Positions 36,979 to 46,869 of a stretch of 64,000 nucleotides of DNA are shown piece after piece (the stretch's first letter is position 1; the number at the start of each line of letters is the position of its first letter). Source of the DNA: Flammulina velutipes. Taxonomy: Eukaryota > Basidiomycota > Agaricomycetes > Agaricales > Physalacriaceae. The stretch is taken from positions 1,054,001 through 1,118,000 of the forward strand of contig CM022373.1 in assembly GCA_011800155.1 (NCBI GenBank), written 5' to 3'. The notes under the pieces are model-generated. The model saw only the letters and a list, made by a program, of their open reading frames with translations, made no database searches and had not been told where the DNA came from. A program made the position numbers and the translations under genes.

Positions 36979-39101
36979 ATGGCACCAGTAGAGACAGAAT
37001 ACTATGAGCTCGTACGTCCTTCAAGCATTTTTGTAGCTCGTCTTGTTCACAAGTTATGTAGCTCGACGTTCCCGTCGATGCGGACGACAGCACGCTCAAG
37101 AAAGCGTACCGCAAGCAGGCGATGAAGGTCTGTCGCCCACTACAATTCTATCCGACGCTGCTCACCCGCCGCAGTATCACCCCGACAAAAACTCATCCGC
37201 CGACGCAGAAGAAAAGTTCAAGGACATCAGGTATGTACTCCTATACCCTCCCTCTATACGCCTGGCTCAATACTTGAACACCCAGCAAAGCCTATTCTGT
37301 TCTCTCTGACTCTGTCAGCACCCATTCCCTCCGTCTCCGGTCTTGTCCTCACACGTCTCTTGCAGAATTTGCGGGCTGTTTACGACAAGAATGGCAAAGC
37401 CATGGTGCGTAGACCCCTACGATTTCTTCCATCCACTCAAATCGCGCTCAGGCTGAAAAAGACGGCAACTTCTCCATGGACGACGCCGCCGGCTTCTTTG
37501 CCAACGTATTTGGAGGCGAAAAGTTTGCAGAATACGTGAGTCCTTTCCACCACCAGTTTCCCATTCGCGTCTCAAATATGTCAGATCGGCGAAATCTCGA
37601 TTATGAAGGACATGACCTCGGTAGCCAATACTATGATGACCGACGAGGAAAAAGCCGAAATGGAGGCACAAATGAACGGTGGGGAGAAGCCTGCTACGTC
37701 TGTGGGTGGTTCTGCATCTCCTGCAGCTACTCCAATTCCTGCCGCATCCCCGTCACGCCCTTCGTCACCAGCGGCTGCTACTACAGCCACCGCAGCACCC
37801 TCTTCTCCGCCGAGACCGGATCCTTCTCACATGTCAAGCTCTCTGGTTGTCCAGGAAGGAGAGAAACAGACTTCATCTACTCCCTCACTTTCACCTAGCA
37901 TCAAGGAACATGAACGTGAAGCAGCCAAGGAAGCCGCAGCGCGCAGAAAGAAACAGCAGGCAGAGCAACGGGAAAAGGTCCGCGAATTGGAGAAGGAGCG
38001 ACGCAAAGTTATGGAAGAACGCGTGAAAACGCTCACCGCCAAAGCGATCGAACGTCTTCGACCATTTGTGGATGCCAAACATCCCGGAGAAAAAGACGAT
38101 CCGGAAACCATGGCCTTTGAAGCAAAGATACGCCTCGAAGCTGAGGATCTCAAATTAGAGAGCTTTGGTATTGAGGTGCGTATTTCCCTCTCGTCCATGA
38201 CCGCCTGTTCAATGTTCTCAGTTACTACATACCATCGGAAATGTCTACATGATGAAGGCGTCCTCTTACCTCAAGTCCAGGAAATTTCTCGGCATGTTCG
38301 TGCCGCCTGTTCTACTCTCACCCAGCGTTATCTTATGCATACTCCAGCGCTGGCTTCTTTTCACGTCTAAAGGAAAAAGGTGCAATGGCGAAGGAAGTGT
38401 GGGGTGTTGTCGGTAGTGCGTGAGTGTCCAGTCTAGCTGTTTTTTTCATACTACTTACTGAACGTCATCAGGCTAAGTGTACGCGAAACAATGCTTGTGG
38501 GTATCGCGCTTCTCAGCCGGGCATTTTTCGCTTATCTATTTCCAGGAAATGGAGAAGCTCCAGGCCAAAGGTGAAGTAGCAGAAGAGGAATTGAAAGCCC
38601 TGGAGATGGACGTCACTGGAAAGGTCAGCCCTTTGTCTTCTTTATATTACTCCCTATTCATTATCTTTATCTCAGATCCTTCTTGCCTCATGGCGTGGTG
38701 CTCGATTCGAGGTTACGCAAGTCCTCAGGGAAGTCGTTGACAACCTTCTTAAAGAGCACGGCGTTCCCGAGGCTACATTATACAATCGCGCTAGGGTGCG
38801 TCTACCCATTTTCTCTCCCCACCGTCTTTGGATGTTCATCTCCCAATCTAGGGTCTTCTCTTGATTGGAGCAATCTTCAAGTCTACTCTGCCTGACGAAT
38901 CAGATGAGGAACGTCGTGAACTCGAGAGGTATTGTAGCCCCACGCACTTTTTATCATACAGGCAATTAATCGATGACTCTTAGGATGGTTGCCGCCGCTG
39001 CAGGCCCCAAGAAGAAAGGCAAGGCAAAGGACACTCACCTGCACCCGCCTACACCGAAATCTCCCTCCAAAGAGGAATCTCCAGCTGCCACTACAGCTTG
39101 A
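36979..39101 (+). CDS. DnaJ-X domain J-protein (Caj1/Djp1 type)
   Basis: Hsp40 co-chaperone that stimulates Hsp70 ATPase; yeast relatives act in the cytosol, in peroxisomal import or at membranes. The J domain is split by introns: MAPVETEYYEL, then LDVPVDADDSTLKKAYRKQA, then YHPDKNSSADAEEKFKDI with the HPD signature, then KAYSVLSD and NLRAVYDKNGKAM. Next come DGNFSMDDAAGFFANVFGGE and an alanine/serine/proline linker (about 37700-37850), a charged coiled coil rich in Lys/Glu/Arg, and the X region containing RLEAEDLKLESFGIE and later MEKLQAKGEVAEEELKALEM. It ends KKGKAKDTHLHPPTPKSPSK and ESPAATTA with TGA at 39099-39101. There is no zinc finger of the DnaJ type I kind. Introns follow the GT..AG rule throughout. 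Confidence 0.84.
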
Positions 39102-39389
39102 TCGTGATGAATGTTTTATGACTTGCCATGCTATTTAGACATTTTTCTCTTCTCACAGCAATCACATACGCTAATGGAACTACCTACATTATTTCTGGTT
39201 TACTTATCCTTCTCTGTCTGTCCCCGGTCTATACTGTCGTTAGTTTCTTGCGTAATGCACTTACTCGAATACTGTCTTCCAAATTCGCAGGTACTGAGGC
39301 CTGAGGCTAAGGACCGCTAAGTTCGCGCTCTTCAATGTTAGTGAAATCTATTTTCTAAGTCTGCGCATAAGTATGGATGTTTTTGGTAG

Positions 39390-41074
39390 TTAATGAGACG
39401 TAGCAGTGAACCATTCATCTTCCAAAAGTTGAGACGCGCTCGGCCTGACTGCCGGATCGATAGTCACACAATGTCGCACAAAAGCACCAACCGCTCTGAT
39501 ATCGGCGGTCATCCATCTCCGGTGCTGCAGCTTTCAAACGTTCTTCGATTGTCTCTACGCGTGCGTGGTTGGTCCCTTTGGGTGAACTCATCCCTTCATT
39601 TGAAAGGCTTGTTAGTTCTCTGAAGAATGGGAAAAAAAAACGACGCACCATCTCCATCGAAATACTCCCCCCGCTGCTCGCACCTAGTCAAAAATTCGGG
39701 CGGAAACGGGCCAACGAGCTTATCCATATGAGCTAACTGTGCTATGAAACCCTGCTCAAAGTCAAAGTCAAAGTCAAACAGGGTTTTCCCTGTCAAGCAC
39801 TCGAAGGTCTAACACCGCGTCGTTAGTCAAACGACTTGGAAGCTGGGGATAGGAGATTGTACCATGCATCCTACGCTCCAAATATCGATGCCCGCAGACC
39901 ATTCATGACCAAGTGTCAGCTCGGGTGCTCGATACTGGACAGCGCCACAGATGGCTGTGTCTGGGGTTATATCCTGTATGGGTACCGCTAAGGAGATAAA
40001 TCAGTATTAGTATCGCGCGTTTTGTATTATTGCACGGAACACCTACAGCATCCATAGTCACAGATGATGATCTTCAAATTATCCAACGAGGGCTCAAGAC
40101 CAAAGTTAGGCAATGGCTCGGACTTGACAGTGATCATAGGCTCGTCCCACAGAGCGATGTCGGTACGAGGCGGGTATGTCGTTGCGGGGTAGGCATACAA
40201 GTAGCTCGATAACATCTCGTCGTCCACGTCGATCCCTACGAGTAAGCTTTCCGGTTTCATATCTGCGCGACTGAATTGAAAAAGACATATTGGGGGATGA
40301 ATGGCAGTTATGCGAACCTCCGTGTACCACCCCAAGCACAGAATGCATGCAATCCAAACCTAGTAAGGTTTGCTTGATGATCTTCTTCGTGATACCAAGA
40401 TTAGTTCGATGTTGGGGCTGTGCTGCCAGGAGATCGCCAATGGTAGAACCGTGCGCTGGTGCAAAGAAGCATGCATGTATCCCATGCACGCTTTGTATCA
40501 ACACCATGCCAGTGCAAGTGATGCAATGCGCTCGACCTGGATGCGTATCCGCTATATGCTTCTTCAGTATAGCATATACTTTGTGCTCATGGTACAATTT
40601 GTAAGTTAGAGCAGTCGCATTAACAGTCAATATCTTGATTGCCTCGTATTTCTTGGATCTATGATACAAGGAATCTCAGCCTGGTACTCAGAACAAGCAG
40701 AACAACGTTGATCAGACATACCCAACACTCTTCAGATCTTCGGCGAGCCATACACTGGAGTTGCGCCCCCAGCCGAGTTTGCGCACGATTTTGTAGTCTT
40801 GCTCTGGCGTTGTACGGAGTGGCAGTTTTTGGCCGAGGGTCATGGGGAAGTAGCCGAAGGGGCCCTATTCTACGCTGAGCATGAAGGGCTCTTCGTCGAT
40901 GTCGAGTCCTTGGAGGGCGTTCACGGCAGATGGAGACATCACAGTATCTTTCGCCGTGACATGAAGGGAACGTTGGTATTGTGGTTGTGAAAAATGACTT
41001 GATCGTGAGGACGTTGACTTGGACAAATGTGCAAGGCTGCCGGGAGCTAGAAAGGATTTTAAATGTCTCCACAT
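39390..41074 (-). pseudogene. SRPK-like protein kinase with stop and frameshift
   Basis: Resembles the agaric SRPK-type kinases that phosphorylate SR proteins. Order on the minus strand: N-terminal leader MWRHLKSFLAPGSLAHLSKS, YKIVRKLGWGRNSSVWLAED (glycine loop), KYEAIKILTVNA (VAIK-type Lys), HGDMKPESLLVG (catalytic loop), LKIIICDYGCC (DYG in place of DFG), CGAVQYRAPELTLGHEWSAG with DIWSVGCM, and a C-terminal RHCVTIDPAVRPSASQLLED. Two lesions: a TAG at 40865-40867 between FMLSVE and GPFGYFPM, and a tandem GATGGATG near 39515 (EM|DDR versus EMTADIR) that shifts the frame in subdomain X/XI. An alternative start at the downstream Met of MTLGQKL avoids the first lesion but not the second. It could be expressed in truncated form. 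Confidence 0.6.
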
Positions 41075-41410
41075 TCTATTCGGAGTATGCTATAATGTAA
41101 TAACCAGTGAGCCATTGAGAAATCGAGAGAAGGATATCGGGACTCACTGATGATTTGAATAGGATTGAACGTTGTACACGAGTTAGTTCAAAAAAAATGA
41201 GACGCAAAAGTCTGGTAAAGATACTGATCAGAAGAATTGAGGTGAAAGTGTCATAGGAGTTGAATTCAGCCTAACGTACACCATGACAAACAAGTGAGAA
41301 GACAGACATGCTGGTATAAAAATATTCACACTCGTCAGAAGACTGAACATGAGTGATGTAGAGAATTTAGGTCAAGCCCACAGGTAAACCAGTACAAGAA
41401 AAAAGAAATT
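41075..41410. other. Intergenic, no gene seen
   Basis: About 336 bp between the kinase pseudogene start and the 3' end of the SFH5 gene, both on the minus strand. AT-rich, no supported feature. Confidence 0.45.
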
Positions 41411-42848
41411 TCAAAAACCCTCAGCCGCACCTCCGTACCTCTTTGGCAAATTCTTCTCGTCTATGACAACAACGAGAGTCTTCTTGATTTCATGCGTGCT
41501 GGAACCGACAACGGACATCTTTGCGAACGTCGCGGAGGGTATGATAGCCTTGAATGCCCAGAAGATCCAGGCCATAATAGTCGGAACATTGATGAAATAC
41601 TTCTTATACTAAGTGGGGGAGCGAATGAGATATCACTCCATGGTGAAATGAAGGACATACCAAAAGTTCAGGATAGTGAGACGAGAAGATATTCGTAGCT
41701 TCGGAAGCGGCTTGCTTGGAGTTGGCATCCCTGCTGGACATGCTCACGCCTGCGTAGTCTGCAACACTGATAAGCACAGAAGGAAGAAATGAAGAAAGAA
41801 AGGACACACCATGAATCTGGACGGTCTGGTCAACAGTCACGAAATCACAGTGGGCAACAGTCTCCTCCATGAGCTTGACACGCCATCTCATAAAGCGTTT
41901 GACGTCGCTGAAAGCCGCTTTGATATCCTGGGTTCCACCGTAAATATTGTAACTTGACGATGGTTAGCAACTAGTTGCGGAGGGAAGTGTATGACCTACG
42001 CGACGGGCCTTCCTTCCTTGTCTGTCTTGTAGACATGACCCAAGCCGGCAAAGATTTCCTCTGGAAACTCCTCCTTCATTGCAGCCTCGATATCGAACTC
42101 GTCTCGCCAACGAAGGGTGTTGAGAAGCATGGTGCTGGCGTCCTTGACGTTCAAGTTCCTGCGCGAAAGTCAGTGCACTGCGGAACGTGTTCTCAAGTTT
42201 ATATCACCTCGCTCTCAGGAACTTGAGCAGAACTACGCTGACCCGGGGATCCTCGGCCGGCTTGTGGGCGTCGATGGGGACACCCCAGATGGTAGTAGTG
42301 GTAGGCTTCACGCCCTCTTTGTCGACGTAGGCCTTCTCGAAGAGCTCTGGGAGTTGTTCCTAGAGAAAGCAATAAGCGCCACATCAAGAGTGCTAGAGGG
42401 AGAGAAGTACGCGGAATTCTTTGAGAGCTTTCCACTCTACGTCAGTGAATTTCTCGGTGAGAGCATTCTGCTTTTCTGCGGGAGTAGGTTTCTCGACCGT
42501 AGCGGGAACAGTGTCCTGAACGGGTGCAGGATTCTCGACGGGAACAGTTTCCTGAGCGGGTGCAGGCGTCTCAACGGCGGAAGGTTCCTCGACGGTGGTA
42601 GGCATGGTGTCGACTATGGTCGTGGGGGGTGCAGACGTGTTTGCCTCATGTACGGCTGGTGTGGTGACTACATCAGGGGAGGCAGGCAAGTCTACTGGAG
42701 CAGTTACAGTGGGCGTAGGTGTGTCTACGGGAAGCTGTACCGGTGCTGACAGCTCCTCAGCAGGGGGTACAGACGAGTTTAGGGCCGGCGTAGCCTCTGG
42801 AGCAGCCTCCGACGTGAGAGAAGGTTCAGAAAGCTTTACTTCAGTCAT
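41411..42848 (-). CDS. SFH5: Phosphatidylinositol transfer protein SFH5 (CRAL-TRIO/Sec14)
   Basis: Sec14-superfamily lipid-exchange protein that works between ER and plasma membrane in yeast (also reported to bind haem). The N-terminus, MTEVKLSEPSLTSEAAPEAT onward, is an extension of about 125 residues made almost only of Pro, Thr, Val, Ala and Glu, with repeats such as ETPAPAQETVPVENPAPVQD. Then comes the CRAL-TRIO N part (KFTDVEWKALKEFR, TTTIWGVPIDAH, LLKFLRARNLNVKDASTMLL), the lipid-binding lobe (DVKRFMRWRVKLMEETVAHC, DFVTVDQTVQIHG, ADYAGVSMSSRDANSKQAAS, NIFSSHYPELL) and the end VPTIMAWIFWAFKAIIPSAT to KRYGGAAEGF. All standard family blocks are present. The stop TGA is at 41411-41413. Its start lies 106 bp from the transposon insertion. 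Confidence 0.87.
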
Positions 42849-42946
42849 GTTGCGATCGAGGCTGTGGTCGTACGCGTTTTATCAGTTTAGATATGGCTGT
42901 GACAGTGACATCACATCTCTCACGGTGGGGTTGCCGTCGTTTGGCT

Positions 42947-42954
42947 CCTGCTCT
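42947..42954. repeat. 8-bp target-site duplication, left
   Basis: CCTGCTCT immediately outside the left terminal inverted repeat. An identical copy sits immediately outside the right repeat at 43448-43455. Confidence 0.85.
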
Positions 42955-42980
42955 AGGACCCCTGAAAATGCGGTTCAAGC
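42955..42980 (+). repeat. Left terminal inverted repeat
   Basis: Begins AGGACCCCTGAAAATGCGGT and pairs with the reverse complement of 43422-43447; two mismatches by eye. Confidence 0.85.
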
Positions 42981-43000
42981 TGTGGTACCAAAATGTGTTG

Positions 43001-43410
43001 AATTTTGCCCTCCCGGAGGGACCGAAATTTGGCTAATTTTTGCCTTTTTTACCGGACCTCAGGTTTTTTCCTAAAATTTTGCCCTACGCGTACCATACCC
43101 TTTAAGATGCGCCACATTTTCTTCCATTTGTGGAAAAAATTCGCGTCTAGATCCCCGCCCTAAACTGAGGCTGCGAAACCAATACAACTGACCTGGATTG
43201 AACTGAGAGCGTCGGAGATATATTTCACGTCACCAGCAACCTTCTGAGCCATATAGTCAATATTGGGGTAAAATTTTGCCCTATGGGACCGGACCTACCT
43301 CTCATGAGGCGCTTTTTGCCCTCACCACCACCATACCTAAGCGCCCAAAAAGTGTCAAATTTTGCCCTAAAAATCGGACATCAGGTCAAAAAGTCCTCAA
43401 ATTTTGCCCT
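43001..43410 (+). repeat. Five direct copies of AATTTTGCCCT
   Basis: Exact 11-mers start at 43001, 43075, 43272, 43358 and 43400, all in the same orientation and all inside the transposon. Spacing is irregular, so this is not a tandem array. Several are followed by a GG-rich ACCGGACC-like stretch. Confidence 0.8.
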
Positions 43411-43421
43411 TCGGGATCGAT

Positions 43422-43447
43422 GCTCGAACCGTATTTTCAGGGGTCCT
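43422..43447 (-). repeat. Right terminal inverted repeat
   Basis: Reads, on the minus strand, AGGACCCCTGAAAATACGGT and onward, the partner of 42955-42980. Confidence 0.85.
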
Positions 43448-43455
43448 CCTGCTCT
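43448..43455. repeat. 8-bp target-site duplication, right
   Basis: CCTGCTCT directly after the right inverted repeat; identical to 42947-42954. Confidence 0.85.
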
Positions 43456-43519
43456 ATGCTCATTCACTGATCCGCCTTTTTCTGTCTTTTCTTCTTCATT
43501 TTCGTTTTCACTCTTTGCA

Positions 43520-45022
43520 ATGCTCGGACAGGCTTCACAGCTAGCCAACGGCTACCTCGACGACAAGCAGCGACCATGGATCGCCCCGCCGTCGTCGCTC
43601 CCTCTCTACGCCAGCGGCGACACTGCATCCAAGTACGCAGGAATCCGAACCTTTATTTCTACCATAAAATCCCAGGCAGCGCACTATCTACGTCCAGCAG
43701 GAGCCCTCAGAGCGTCGTCGTCCCCATCCAACGTCAAATTCGTCTTCATGTGCGCACTTTGGTACGCATCCTCGGCGCTCTCCTCCAACACGGGCAAAAC
43801 TATCCTCAACCAGTTCCGCTACCCAATCACCCTAACTTTTATTCAATTTGGCTTTGTGGCATCCTACTGTCTGCTCTTCATGTCCCGCCCCATCCAGTTC
43901 TCCCAGATGCGCATGCCGACAAAGGCCATTCTCAAGAGCACAATTCCTATGGGCATGTTCCAGGTTGGAGGCCACGTCTTTTCTAGCATGGCCATGTCGA
44001 CTATCCCAGTCAGCACGGTCCACACTATCAAAGTGAGTGCCTTTATCTGTGGCGCCCGTTGTCTTATCCATATGTTCCAGGCCCTATCACCGCTAATTAC
44101 CGTAGTGGCGTACGCTCTTTTATTCGGCGTCAGCTATTCATCCAAGACCTACATCTCTCTGCTACCCCTCACCCTTGGTGTAATGCTGGCTTGCTCCTTT
44201 GACATATCCGCATCCAACTACATTGGCCTGCTCTGCGCCTTCGGCTCGGCCCTTGTCTTCGTCAGCTCAAATATCTTTTTCAAAAAGATAATGCCCTCCG
44301 GACAGTCCCAGTCATCGGGCAGCAAGCTCGACAAGCTCAACCTGCTCCTCTACTCTTCGGGTTTCGCGTTCATCCTCATGATCCCCATCTGGGTATGGAC
44401 CGACCTCCCGGCGCTGCTGAGCACGCCGGACCACATCGTCCACCCGAGCCACAGCCATACACGTTCATACATAGCGGTCGCCTATCACTTCTTCCTCAAC
44501 GGCACCGTCCATTTCGCGCAGAATATCATCGCGTTCATCATCCTCTCCTCGACATCGCCAGTTACGTACTCGATCGCCTCGCTTATTAAACGCGTCGCGG
44601 TGATCTGCATCGCTATCGTGTGGTTCAGCCAGTCGGTGCATCCCATCCAGGCATTTGGGATTGGCCTGACCTTTACGGGGCTGTACATGTACAACAATGC
44701 CAAGTCGGATGTTGAGCGTGGGGAGAAGAAGATGCGCAGGGTTGAGGCAGCGAAGGATATGATGTTACCTACGACAACGGCGGAGTCTGCGATGATGGCT
44801 GGGGAGGGAGAGAGTACGGGAATGGGCGAGAGCACTGGGACGATTGCAGCGAGGATCGGACGCGCGAGGGCTCCGACGATACCTCATCTCTCAGTCAAGA
44901 TCACACCGCCCCTTGTCAACGTGAAGCCTGCATCTCCCATGGATTCGTATCCTTCCCCACCACCGTCCATAGACTCTCCACCTTATCGTGTATCACCGCT
45001 GCCTATACCAGCATTAGCATGA
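43520..45022 (+). CDS. Triose-phosphate/nucleotide-sugar transporter family protein (SLC35E/Sly41-like)
   Basis: Membrane transporter of the drug/metabolite superfamily, probably in the ER or Golgi. It starts MLGQASQLANGYLDDKQRPW. An upstream in-frame Met at 43283 lies inside the transposon and would add residues encoded by it, so the ATG at 43520 is preferred. About ten hydrophobic segments follow, including FVFMCALWYASSALSSNTGK, PITLTFIQFGFVASYCLLFM and LITVVAYALLFGVSYSSKTY, with the family signature STVHTIKALSPLITV. That signature is formed only when the 48-nt intron 44033-44080 (GTGAGT..TTCCAG) is removed. The intron has no stop and is a multiple of three, so retention would insert 16 residues. 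Further on: GLLCAFGSALVFVSSNIFFK and TSPVTYSIASLIKRVAVICI. A Ser/Thr/Pro-rich cytosolic tail ends SPLPIPALA. Confidence 0.84.
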   Translation: MLGQASQLANGYLDDKQRPWIAPPSSLPLYASGDTASKYAGIRTFISTIKSQAAHYLRPAGALRASSSPSNVKFVFMCALWYASSALSSNTGKTILNQFRYPITLTFIQFGFVASYCLLFMSRPIQFSQMRMPTKAILKSTIPMGMFQVGGHVFSSMAMSTIPVSTVHTIKVSAFICGARCLIHMFQALSPLITVVAYALLFGVSYSSKTYISLLPLTLGVMLACSFDISASNYIGLLCAFGSALVFVSSNIFFKKIMPSGQSQSSGSKLDKLNLLLYSSGFAFILMIPIWVWTDLPALLSTPDHIVHPSHSHTRSYIAVAYHFFLNGTVHFAQNIIAFIILSSTSPVTYSIASLIKRVAVICIAIVWFSQSVHPIQAFGIGLTFTGLYMYNNAKSDVERGEKKMRRVEAAKDMMLPTTTAESAMMAGEGESTGMGESTGTIAARIGRARAPTIPHLSVKITPPLVNVKPASPMDSYPSPPPSIDSPPYRVSPLPIPALA

Positions 45023-45186
45023 TTATTTATTCTTCATTTCTATTAGAGACAACCTAATTTCAATCGGACTAGGACTTCTTGTGTTCATATTTAGATGCAA
45101 CCAATAGATGGCCCGCGTCGCTCATAAGTGCATGGAGATTGAAGAAGTGTGTCATACAACATATGGGAATAATAGTCAACAAAGTA

Positions 45187-46268
45187 CTACTGCTCGGTAA
45201 GACGTTTTCTCCTGGCATCACGCTCCTCAGCGATGCTCAGCTTGATACCCTTACCCTTCGGCAGCGATATCCATGGCTTGGTTCCCTCGCCAATAACGAA
45301 AATGTTGCTCAACCTGTCAATAGAATAAGCATCCAACCCAATCGCAAAGACATCAAGAACATACCGGGTAGCGAAAGTACGGTCCAGAGAATCCTTGACA
45401 TGCACAATGTCAAAGCTTCCAGCGTGCTTCTCCCGATGCACAATAACACCCGCGCGCCCCATGTTACGTCCACCGGTGACCATGACGAGGTTTCCAGTAT
45501 CAAACTTGACGAAATCCGTGATTTTGTTTTGCTCAATGTCGAACTTGACCGTGTCGTTGACCTTGATGAGGGGGTCGGGGTAGCGGATGGTGCGGCCATC
45601 GTGGGTCACAATGTACGGCACTGCGCGAGCGCCGAATGCGACTTTGCGTACTTTGAGGAGCTTGTAGGTCGCTTCCTCGGGGGTGATGCGGTGGATCGTG
45701 AAGCGGCCTTTGATATCGTACAACAAGCGGAAGTGCTCGCCAGATTTCTCGATGGAAATCACATCTGTCCCAATCTAAGTATACCTCCAGACACACATTC
45801 AAGGAGAAACGCACCCATAAAGCCAGCAGGGTAGGTCGTATCCGTACGAACTTTTCCGTCAACCTTGATGAGGCGCTGGTTGACGATGGTGGTAACTTCC
45901 CGGCCGTTCAGCGCATACTTTAGGCGATTGCGCAGGAAGACGACGAGGGGGAGTGATTCCCGGAGCTTGTGGGGGCCGGGAGATGGACGGGGAGCCTATA
46001 CGAAAATGAGATTTCCGATTCCTCTGCGCTCTCGTTCATATTCGACGCACGTATGTCCCGCTCAGTTTATCCAGCATCCATGAGGAAGGTGCGGCAAGGC
46101 GCTTCAAGTGCTTTTTAGGTCCCCGGGCCTTTGGAAAAAGTCAGTTGGGCGATCTTGGGGGTTATCCAGGCGTCTGGGGACGCATCCAGCGATTCCAGTC
46201 GTAGAAATGGCATAGAAACGCATGGAATGGTCGTTCTGACATCCTGGGAGACGATCTGTACGCACCAT
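45187..46268 (-). CDS. RPS4: 40S ribosomal protein eS4
   Basis: Component of the small ribosomal subunit (S4, X-linked type in animals). The first exon contains only the start ATG (46266-46268), followed at once by donor GTGCGT; exon 2 opens after TTCCAAAG with [20 protein letters not shown] and KLSGTY. The next exons read [60 protein letters not shown], then [20 protein letters not shown] and on to the C-terminus [20 protein letters not shown] and [12 protein letters not shown]. The RNA-binding S4 domain, central domain and KOW motif ([20 protein letters not shown]) are all present. Codon use is strongly biased as expected for a ribosomal gene. Confidence 0.95.
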
Positions 46269-46869
46269 CTTGTGCGAGCGTGTGTCCTTGAAGGTGTCTT
46301 GAGGTGCTCGACGACGAAAAGTTTGTCCACTTCGAGGAGTTGCGTGACCAGAGTAACGAGACGGTCACAACATTGCATAATCCAGTGACATCACTCCGGT
46401 GGCGCAATTTCAGTGTGGTGAATAGCTCAAGCCATTGTGAAAGTGCACAATATATTTCTCAGCTTGTATCTCTCTCCAAATAATTTTATGGTAGTCAATC
46501 AACCGAGTCTGGTGTACCGACAGAGATCATGAACGAACAGAGGGCAATCTTCTTCTTGGAATAGAAGTAGCGTCATATGGGAGCGAAGTGGTCAACAATG
46601 AGAGAGGGAAGGTCGACTTGGTCCAACGAATCACAATTCAGAGCGCACCAAGGAAAGGAAGAGTCCTGGAGCTCGTGAACTCTCCCAAATCGAGCGAGGA
46701 AACGACAAGTTCTAGGGAATGTTCCAGCACACAACGACAACGACGCTGGCCAGATCGGTCATGAATGCAGAGTTATTGCTGCCATAGTATTCCTCTGCAC
46801 AACAGAATGGCAAAGGTTCTCGTCAATTGCAGGTTCAAACGTTCTCAACTGCGTACAAAACCTGTAGCG
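46269..46869. other. Promoter of eS4 and spacer
   Basis: About 600 bp upstream of the minus-strand eS4 start, including the likely promoter and 5' leader. The remainder reaches the 3' end of the next minus-strand gene. No other feature seen. Confidence 0.4.

Larger units (their letters stand above)
42955..43447. mobile_element. Non-autonomous TIR transposon (MITE-like, 8-bp TSD)
   Basis: A 493-bp element bounded by near-perfect terminal inverted repeats: left 42955-42980, right 43422-43447, matching at 24 of 26 positions by eye. A perfect 8-bp direct repeat CCTGCTCT flanks it on both sides. No open frame inside encodes a transposase. Five direct copies of AATTTTGCCCT occur at 43001, 43075, 43272, 43358 and 43400, plus looser TTTTTGCC variants, as if they were subterminal binding motifs. 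An 8-bp duplication is known for hAT and a few other DNA transposon superfamilies; hAT is the likeliest source, but the class is inference. It sits in the divergent promoter of SFH5 and the sugar-phosphate transporter, 72 bp before the latter's ATG. The near-identical ends and intact duplication suggest a fairly recent insertion. Confidence 0.85.

Noticed and set aside
43283..43519. Longer start for the transporter at 43283
   Set aside because: This extension lies mostly inside the transposon, and the protein family begins near MLGQASQ. The ATG at 43520 is more likely.
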